Origin: Rouxiella silvae | GTDB taxonomy: Bacteria; Pseudomonadota; Gammaproteobacteria; Enterobacterales; Enterobacteriaceae | Assembly: GCF_002093625.1 (NCBI RefSeq) | Contig: NZ_MRWD01000008.1 | Coordinates: forward strand, 1-64,000 | DNA length: 64,000 bases | Reading direction: 5' to 3' | Shown here: piece by piece, positions 57,533 through 64,000 of the stretch | Layout: each line of letters starts with the position of its first letter | Numbering within the stretch: the first letter of the stretch is position 1 | Position numbers and translations under genes: made by a program | Notes under the pieces: model-generated | The model's database searches: none | Seen by the model: the letters and a program-made list of their open reading frames with translations, nothing else | What the model was told of the DNA's origin: nothing

Positions 57533-58504
57533 TTAAGGCAGAAGTGAGGGCTGGTCGGCCCCTTCTTTCTCGACTTTTTGCTGAAGCATATGTTCGCGCT
57601 TCATGCCCAGCTTCAGAGCCAAGGCAGAAGCAACATAGATAGATGAAACAGTACCGATAGTGACACCAATCAACATCGTCAGTGAGAACCCTGCAAGCAG
57701 AGGACCGCCGAAGATGTAGAGCATCAGAACAACCATCAGCGTGGTCGCTGAGGTCATAATGGTGCGGCTTAGCGTTTGGGTCAGGGACACGTTCATGATT
57801 TCGTAAGAGTTACCGCGACGAATTTTGCGGAAGTTTTCACGAATACGGTCCGATACCACGATACTGTCATTCAGCGAGTAGCCGATAACCGACATCAGTG
57901 ACGCGACAATCGTCAGGTCGACCTCTATCTTGAACAGCGATAGAACGCCCATCGTAATGATAACGTCATGCGCCAGTGCAAGAACCGCACCGAGTGCCAA
58001 ACGCCATTCAAAACGAAAACCAACGTAGATAAGGATACAGATAAGCGCAATCAACAGCGCCATTCCCCCGGCTTGCGCCAAGTCACTGCCCACGCTGGGT
58101 CCGACAAACTCGATACGTTTAACGGTCGCGGTCTTGTCGACATCGGCGTTGATCAGGCTGATAACTTTGTTACCCAGTTCCTGACCGGCGCTGTCAGAGG
58201 CCGGTGGTAAACGAACGACCACGTCACGGCTGCTGCCAAAGTTCTGTACGATCGGATCTTTAAACCCGGCTTTCTCAAGCGAATCGCGCATATTATCGAG
58301 ATTTGCAGGCTGAGACAGGGTGATTTCAATTACCGTACCGCCGGTAAAATCCAGACCCCAGTTAAACCCGCGAACACCCATAATCGCGATTGACGCGATT
58401 AACAACAGGCCTGAAATCAGGAAGGCCACGTTGTCCCAGCGCATAAAGTCGATGACTTTACGGCCATAGTTGAGTTGTTCAACAGTATAATCTTGCTGTG
58501 CCAC
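57533..58504 (-). CDS. secF: Protein translocase subunit SecF
   Basis: With SecD it uses the proton gradient to pull proteins through SecYEG on the periplasmic side. Its 323 aa, equal to E. coli, have six membrane helices. [19 protein letters not shown] and [22 protein letters not shown] are conserved family segments. The start is the GTG at 58504, with AGGAG 7 bases upstream; the longer frame translates the secD 3' end. It is 10 bases after secD. Confidence 0.97.
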   Translation of the reverse strand: MAQQDYTVEQLNYGRKVIDFMRWDNVAFLISGLLLIASIAIMGVRGFNWGLDFTGGTVIEITLSQPANLDNMRDSLEKAGFKDPIVQNFGSSRDVVVRLPPASDSAGQELGNKVISLINADVDKTATVKRIEFVGPSVGSDLAQAGGMALLIALICILIYVGFRFEWRLALGAVLALAHDVIITMGVLSLFKIEVDLTIVASLMSVIGYSLNDSIVVSDRIRENFRKIRRGNSYEIMNVSLTQTLSRTIMTSATTLMVVLMLYIFGGPLLAGFSLTMLIGVTIGTVSSIYVASALALKLGMKREHMLQQKVEKEGADQPSLLP

Positions 58505-58514
58505 AACGCACTCC

Positions 58515-60362
58515 TCAGATAGACAGCTTTTTAACGCGTTTGCCGCCGTAAAGCAGGTTGACGATGGCACGAGTACCGACGATCGACGTAAACATAGAGG
58601 TCGCAACACCGATAGCGGTGGTGATTGCGAAGCCTTTAATCGAGCCCGTACCCACTGCGTACAGAATAATTGCCGTGATCAACGTCGTGATGTTTGCATC
58701 GACGATACTGGAGAACGCACCGCTGTAGCCCTCATGGATGGCCTGCTGAATGGAACGTCCATTACGCAGCTCTTCCTTGATACGTTCGTTAATCAGTACG
58801 TTGGCGTCAACCGCCACCGCCAGCGTCAGTACGATACCCGCAATACCCGGCATGGTCAGCGTGGCACCTGGAAGCAGGGACATAATCCCGACAATCAGTA
58901 CCAGGTTGACAACCAGAGCCGAGGTCGCAATCACACCAAACTTACGGTAGAACACCACCATAAACAGAATCGAAGCCAGAAGCCCAAACAGACAGGCTTC
59001 CAGACCTTGGGTAATGTTTTGCGCACCCATGGTTGGACCGATAGTCCGTTCTTCAACAATCTGAATCGGCGCAATCAGCGCACCGGCGCGCAGCAGCAGC
59101 GAGAGCTGGCGAGCCTGATTAGGATCGTTTACACCCGTGATGCGGAAGCTGTTACCCAGACGAGACTGAATGGTCGCGACGTTGATAACTTCTTCCTGCT
59201 TCGCCAGAATTGCACGGCCGTTAGCATCTTTTTTACCGCTGTCTTTATACTCCACAAACAAGGTCGCCATCGGTTTGCCGATGTTGTCCTTGGTGAAGTT
59301 AGACATGATATTGCCGCCCGCGCTGTCGAGAGAAATATTAACCTGTGGTTGGTTATATTCGTCCTGACTTGAGGTGGAATCGGTAATGTGGTCACCGGTC
59401 AAAATAACACGCTTGTACAGCACAACCGGCTGTCCGTCCTGCATGTTTTTAACTTCGCTGTCACCAGGAACACGTCCGCTGGCTGCCGCAGTAGCATCAA
59501 CGTTGGTATTAACCAGACGGAACTCTAGCGTAGCGGTTGCACCCAAAATTTCTTTGGCGCGCGCAGTATCCTGAATACCCGGCAGTTCAACCACGATGCG
59601 GTCAGAACCTTGACGCTGCACCAGCGGCTCGGCTACGCCCAGTTGGTTAACACGATTGCGCAGAATATTAATGTTCTGCTGTACCGCGTACTCTTTGGCT
59701 TCGCTCAGACGATCGTCGGTCATCACGATACGAATATCGTTGTCACCGCTATTGGTAAAGACCAAATCACGATGGCGCGGGGCAAGATAGCTTGAGGCTT
59801 TATCGCGAGTAGCGGAATCACGGAAGGTCAGCACAACGCCATAGTTGTCAGCCTTGCGAACCGTTGCATAAGGAATGCTCTGGTCACGCAGGTCGCTACG
59901 CATGTTGTCCATGGTCTGCTCTTGCAGCTTGCCAAGTGCGGTATCCATGTCGACTTCCATCAGGAAGTGCACACCACCGCGCAGGTCGAGGCCCAGCTTC
60001 ATCGGCTCGGCGCCCAGCATTGTTAACCAGGTCGGCGTGGCCGGTGCCAGGTTAAGCGCAATAACAAATTTGTCGCCCAGCGCCGCAGTCAGCGCATCTC
60101 GCGCGCGCAGCTGTACGTCTGTGTCGTTAAAACGCGCAAGAATTGAGCCGTTTTCCAGCGCAATAGACTTGCTAACGAGTTTGTCTTTGTTCAGTACATC
60201 TCTGACTTGGTCCAGCGTTGCAACACTGGCGTCGGAACCCCGAGCACCAGTAATTTGAACAGCCGGATCCTCACCATAAAGGTTGGGAAGCGCGTAAAGC
60301 ATACCGATGATGATCACGGCGATCAGCATCAGATACTTCCACAAAGGATAACGGTTTAACAC
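58515..60362 (-). CDS. secD: Protein translocase subunit SecD
   Basis: Inner-membrane partner of SecF with a large periplasmic domain. Its 615 aa equal E. coli. TM1 ([21 protein letters not shown]) is followed by [17 protein letters not shown]. The proton-path segment is [26 protein letters not shown]. The GTG at 60362, preceded by AAGGGAA, is chosen over the upstream in-frame start because it gives the E. coli N-terminus [10 protein letters not shown]. It lies between yajC and secF. Confidence 0.97.
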   Translation of the reverse strand: MLNRYPLWKYLMLIAVIIIGMLYALPNLYGEDPAVQITGARGSDASVATLDQVRDVLNKDKLVSKSIALENGSILARFNDTDVQLRARDALTAALGDKFVIALNLAPATPTWLTMLGAEPMKLGLDLRGGVHFLMEVDMDTALGKLQEQTMDNMRSDLRDQSIPYATVRKADNYGVVLTFRDSATRDKASSYLAPRHRDLVFTNSGDNDIRIVMTDDRLSEAKEYAVQQNINILRNRVNQLGVAEPLVQRQGSDRIVVELPGIQDTARAKEILGATATLEFRLVNTNVDATAAASGRVPGDSEVKNMQDGQPVVLYKRVILTGDHITDSTSSQDEYNQPQVNISLDSAGGNIMSNFTKDNIGKPMATLFVEYKDSGKKDANGRAILAKQEEVINVATIQSRLGNSFRITGVNDPNQARQLSLLLRAGALIAPIQIVEERTIGPTMGAQNITQGLEACLFGLLASILFMVVFYRKFGVIATSALVVNLVLIVGIMSLLPGATLTMPGIAGIVLTLAVAVDANVLINERIKEELRNGRSIQQAIHEGYSGAFSSIVDANITTLITAIILYAVGTGSIKGFAITTAIGVATSMFTSIVGTRAIVNLLYGGKRVKKLSI

Positions 60363-60389
60363 GGCAGTTCCCTTCGGGAAAATCAAAAA

Positions 60390-60722
60390 TTAAAGCGCCT
60401 TCATCGTACCTTTCGGCAGAACGGCAGCCACGAAGTCACGTTTGATCATCACTTCCGTGGTGTCGTTCAGCGCGATAACAACGTAACCAGTTTCAGCTAC
60501 TTTGCTTACGCGACCGATCAGACCGCCGGTAGTCATGACTTCATCACCTTTACCGATGGAGTCCATCAGTTTTTTGTGCTCTTTAGAACGTTTTTGCTGC
60601 GGGCGCAGGATCATGAAATAGAAAATCAGACCAAATACCACCAGCATGATAACCAGAGAGTAAGGACTTCCCTGTGACGTTGCGCCGGTAGCTGCGACGG
60701 CATCAGAAATGAAAAGACTCAT
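60390..60722 (-). CDS. yajC: Sec translocon accessory subunit YajC
   Basis: 110 aa, as in E. coli. A single membrane helix (about 20-40, SLVIMLVVFGLIFYFMI) is followed by the basic RPQQKRSKEHKKLMDSIGKGDEVMTTGG cytosolic domain. It belongs to the SecDF-YajC-YidC holotranslocon. It lies 27 bases before secD. Confidence 0.97.
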   Translation of the reverse strand: MSLFISDAVAATGATSQGSPYSLVIMLVVFGLIFYFMILRPQQKRSKEHKKLMDSIGKGDEVMTTGGLIGRVSKVAETGYVVIALNDTTEVMIKRDFVAAVLPKGTMKAL

Positions 60723-60784
60723 TTAAATTCCCTCATTGTTGTTGTTAATAGAACACTAAAAAAAATCTTGGCAATCTAACACTC

Positions 60785-60816
60785 AAATCGCCTTACTTTA
60801 AGGATAAAGGCGATTT
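60785..60816 (-). terminator. Hairpin between tgt and yajC
   Basis: AAATCGCCTT and AAGGCGATTT pair perfectly around a 12-base loop, 10 bases after the tgt stop. The T-run is weak. In E. coli tgt and yajC-secDF are linked, so this is probably a partial terminator. Confidence 0.55.
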
Positions 60817-60826
60817 AAGTTCGAAA

Positions 60827-62005
<1,179 letters not shown>

Positions 62006-62045
62006 TTACCCCAAATTGACAGCCCAGCATATGGGCCGATAATAA

Positions 62046-63116
62046 TTACTGGCCCACCACTTCCTGCGGTGCCAGCAAGTTACGGTTGATGAACATGGCA
62101 TCGCCATAACTAAAGAAACGGTACTCTTCTGCCACTGCCTGATGATAGGCATTGAGGGTATTTTTATAACCGGCAAACGCCGAGACCAGCATAATAAGCG
62201 TGGACTCCGGCAGGTGGAAATTGGTGATAAGCACGTCAATCACCTGATACTCATAGCCCGGATAAATAAAGATGCTGGTATCACCAAAGAACGGCGCAAT
62301 GAGCGCGTCTTCGCTAGCCTTGGCCGCACTCTCGAGGGAGCGAACGGAGGTGGTGCCCACGGCTATCACGCGGTTACCCCGTGCTTTACAGGCCAGCACG
62401 GCATCAACCACTTCCTGCGGCACTTCGGCGTATTCGGCGTGCATTATGTGTTCTTCAATGGTGTCAACGCGCACCGGCTGGAAAGTCCCGGCACCTACGT
62501 GCAGCGTGACAAAGGCAAACTCTATGCCCTTTTCCTTTAATGCGTCCATCAGCGGCTGGTCAAAGTGCAGACCTGCGGTTGGAGCAGCCACTGCTCCCAG
62601 GCGCTCGCTGTAGACCGTTTGGTACAGCTCGCGGTCGGCGTCTTCATCAGGGCGGTCAATGTAGGGTGGAAGCGGCATATGGCCGATTTCGTCCAACAGA
62701 GTGAAGACATCGCGATCTTCATTAAATTCCAGCTCAAACAAGGTATCGTGACGAGCCACCATGGTGGCTTTGATGTTTTCGGCATCACCGAGCAGCAATT
62801 CTGCCCCCGCTTTCGGCGATTTGGAGGCGCGAACGTGGGCCAAAACGCGCGTTGAGTCCAGCACGCGCTCGACCAAAACTTCAATTTTTCCACCGCTGGC
62901 CTTGCGGCCAAACACGCGAGCCGGAATAACGCGGGTATTATTGAACACCAGCAGGTCGCCCGGATTAAGTTTATCGAGCACGTCGGTGAAAATACCGTGC
63001 GTCAGTTCGCCGGTCGGCCCGTCCAGAGACAACAAACGACATCCGCTGCGCTGGCTTTGCGGATAGCGGGCAATCAGGGACTCAGGAAGTTCGAACGTAA
63101 AATCGGCAACGCGCAT
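62046..63116 (-). CDS. queA: S-adenosylmethionine:tRNA ribosyltransferase-isomerase QueA
   Basis: Transfers and isomerises the ribosyl part of SAM onto preQ1-tRNA to form epoxyqueuosine. Its 356 aa equal E. coli ([83 protein letters not shown]). The ATG at 63116 is used; the in-frame extension to 63236 is not in the family. It is 94 bases upstream of tgt and divergent from acpH. Confidence 0.97.
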   Translation of the reverse strand: MRVADFTFELPESLIARYPQSQRSGCRLLSLDGPTGELTHGIFTDVLDKLNPGDLLVFNNTRVIPARVFGRKASGGKIEVLVERVLDSTRVLAHVRASKSPKAGAELLLGDAENIKATMVARHDTLFELEFNEDRDVFTLLDEIGHMPLPPYIDRPDEDADRELYQTVYSERLGAVAAPTAGLHFDQPLMDALKEKGIEFAFVTLHVGAGTFQPVRVDTIEEHIMHAEYAEVPQEVVDAVLACKARGNRVIAVGTTSVRSLESAAKASEDALIAPFFGDTSIFIYPGYEYQVIDVLITNFHLPESTLIMLVSAFAGYKNTLNAYHQAVAEEYRFFSYGDAMFINRNLLAPQEVVGQ

Positions 63117-63266
63117 AGCTTTATTATTCCACTCGGTGACGTAAAAAATTATCCAAAATTTAAGCGGGCCTAGTCTAGAGCTAGCGGGGTACAGCTGCAA
63201 GCTTTCACCGGAATAAATCAGGTAACCTACCCGCAATTATCAGGATAAACACGTTATACTGCGCGA

Positions 63267-63848
63267 ATGAATTTTCTCGCACACCTACATCTGGCCAAAT
63301 TGGCCGACAGTTCGCTGCTGGGTAACCTGATGGCGGATTTCGTTCGCGGCAATCCTGACGGCCTTTATTCCGAGGATGTCACCCACGGCATACGCATGCA
63401 TCGCCGCGTAGACGTCATGACCGATTCACTGCCCGAGGTTAAAGTCGCACGCGAATTTTTTAGCGCCGATTATCGCCGTGTATCACCTATCACGCTCGAC
63501 GTGGTGTGGGATCACTTCCTGTCGCTGCACTGGGACAGGCTGTGTCCTGAAACGCCTCTGCCGCTGTTTATTAATCAGTGCCGCCTGGCCATTGAGCCGC
63601 ATCTGTCCGCGACGCCCGAGCGTTTTCGCAACCTCAATACCTATCTCTGGCCACAACGATGGATGGAACGCTATGCGGAGTTAGCTTTTATTAAGGATGT
63701 GTTACAGGGCATGGCCAATCGACGCCCGAAACTGGCCGCGCTCGCCGGCTCATTTTATGACGTTGAACGCAATTATGCCCTTTTAGAGCGACAGTTCTGG
63801 CAATTTTATCCGCAAATGATGCAACAAGCGCGCAATAAGCAGATCTAG
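63267..63848 (+). CDS. acpH: ACP phosphodiesterase AcpH
   Basis: Removes 4'-phosphopantetheine from acyl carrier protein, and is related to HD-type phosphohydrolases. Its 193 aa equal E. coli ([54 protein letters not shown]). The acidic and His residues of the metal site (DVVWDHF, MHRRVD) are present. It is divergent from queA. Confidence 0.95.
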   Translation: MNFLAHLHLAKLADSSLLGNLMADFVRGNPDGLYSEDVTHGIRMHRRVDVMTDSLPEVKVAREFFSADYRRVSPITLDVVWDHFLSLHWDRLCPETPLPLFINQCRLAIEPHLSATPERFRNLNTYLWPQRWMERYAELAFIKDVLQGMANRRPKLAALAGSFYDVERNYALLERQFWQFYPQMMQQARNKQI

Positions 63849-63858
63849 ATCACAGTTG

Positions 63859-63884
63859 ATAGTCGAATGCTATCTGATCGATTG
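63859..63884. promoter_or_regulatory. Possible OxyR site upstream of the peroxiredoxin gene
   Basis: ATAG-N7-CTAT-N7-ATTG follows the OxyR pattern ATAG-N7-CTAT-N7-ATAG-N7-CTAT. Two quarter-sites are perfect, the third is 3 of 4, and the fourth is missing. The position, about 95-120 bases before a peroxiredoxin start codon, is sensible. Confidence 0.4.
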
Positions 63885-63977
63885 GTCTCATGGGGTTTAT
63901 TCCCCTACCCGTTGCCCTTATACTGCCCCCTGATTTCTTCACCCTTCATCATTTATTTCTACTAGAAAGGAGTTTTT

Positions 63978-64000
63978 ATGGTTCTGGTAACGCGTCCGGC
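63978..64000 (+). CDS. AhpC/Prx-type 2-Cys peroxiredoxin, 5' end only
   Basis: Only the first codons (MVLVTRPA) lie in the window, cut by the right edge. AAAGGAG ends 5 bases before the ATG. The start resembles the 2-Cys peroxiredoxin (MVLVTRQAPDFTA-type) that follows acpH in Yersinia and Serratia as I recall. The identity rests on eight residues and context, so it is tentative. Confidence 0.6.

Overview
The window is a stretch of enterobacterial chromosome. Its backbone follows the order of the Escherichia coli 10-minute region, as I remember it: tomB-hha, ffs-ybaZ-ybaY-tesB-amtB-glnK-mdlBA-decR, cof-ybaE-queC, fadM-ybaV-ppiD-hupB-lon-clpX-clpP-tig-bolA, yajG-ampG-cyoABCDE-yajR-yajQ, panE-yajL, thiI, xseB-ispA-dxs-yajO, pgpA-thiL-nusB-ribE-ribD-nrdR, yajI, secF-secD-yajC-tgt-queA, acpH. 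Hha is nearly identical to Yersinia YmoA, TomB looks like YmoB, and a 2-Cys peroxiredoxin gene follows acpH. This points to Enterobacterales outside the Escherichia/Salmonella group, most likely Yersiniaceae or a close family (Serratia, Rahnella, Rouxiella, Ewingella, Yersinia or Hafnia-like). The genus is not resolved. There is no sign of prophage, plasmid, IS element or CRISPR.

1-6.5 kb: an orphan ORF, the TomB-Hha redox-responsive toxin-antitoxin pair, then an accessory purine module (LysR regulator divergent from adenine deaminase and an NCS2/AzgA-type permease), 4.5S SRP RNA on the minus strand, and the alkyltransferase-like DNA repair protein. 6.5-18.5 kb: lipoprotein YbaY, thioesterase TesB, the nitrogen-controlled glnK-amtB operon with a clear sigma-54 promoter and two NtrC sites, an ABC exporter pair, DecR with a CdsH-type cysteine desulfhydrase, Cof and the SgrR-like YbaE. 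18.5-20.3 kb: queC, followed convergently by an unrecognised 317-residue protein with 60-residue repeats. 20.4-31.2 kb: the protein quality-control block (FadM, YbaV, PpiD, HU-beta, Lon, ClpXP, trigger factor, BolA), with sigma-32-like promoters in front of lon and clpP.

31.5-40.6 kb: YajG, AmpG, the cytochrome bo3 operon cyoABCDE and the MFS transporter YajR. 40.6-41 kb: a structured, three-copy 76-bp tandem repeat between yajR and yajQ. 41-46.3 kb: an accessory AzlCD-type amino-acid exporter with an XRE-cupin regulator, panE-yajL, an AT-rich orphan ORF, and a class A acid phosphatase. 46.3-64 kb: thiI, the isoprenoid genes xseB-ispA-dxs, the riboflavin/thiamine/NusB cluster on the minus strand, the Sec-Tgt-QueA cluster, acpH and the first codons of an AhpC/Prx gene behind a possible OxyR site.

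Nearly everything is core backbone. The parts that are not ordinary are (i) a TomB that lacks the cysteine at position 18, (ii) the repeat protein behind queC, (iii) the covarying hairpin repeats behind yajR, (iv) an attenuator-like leader in front of ribE, and (v) two AT-rich orphan ORFs. Comparisons with named relatives are from memory; no database search was run.
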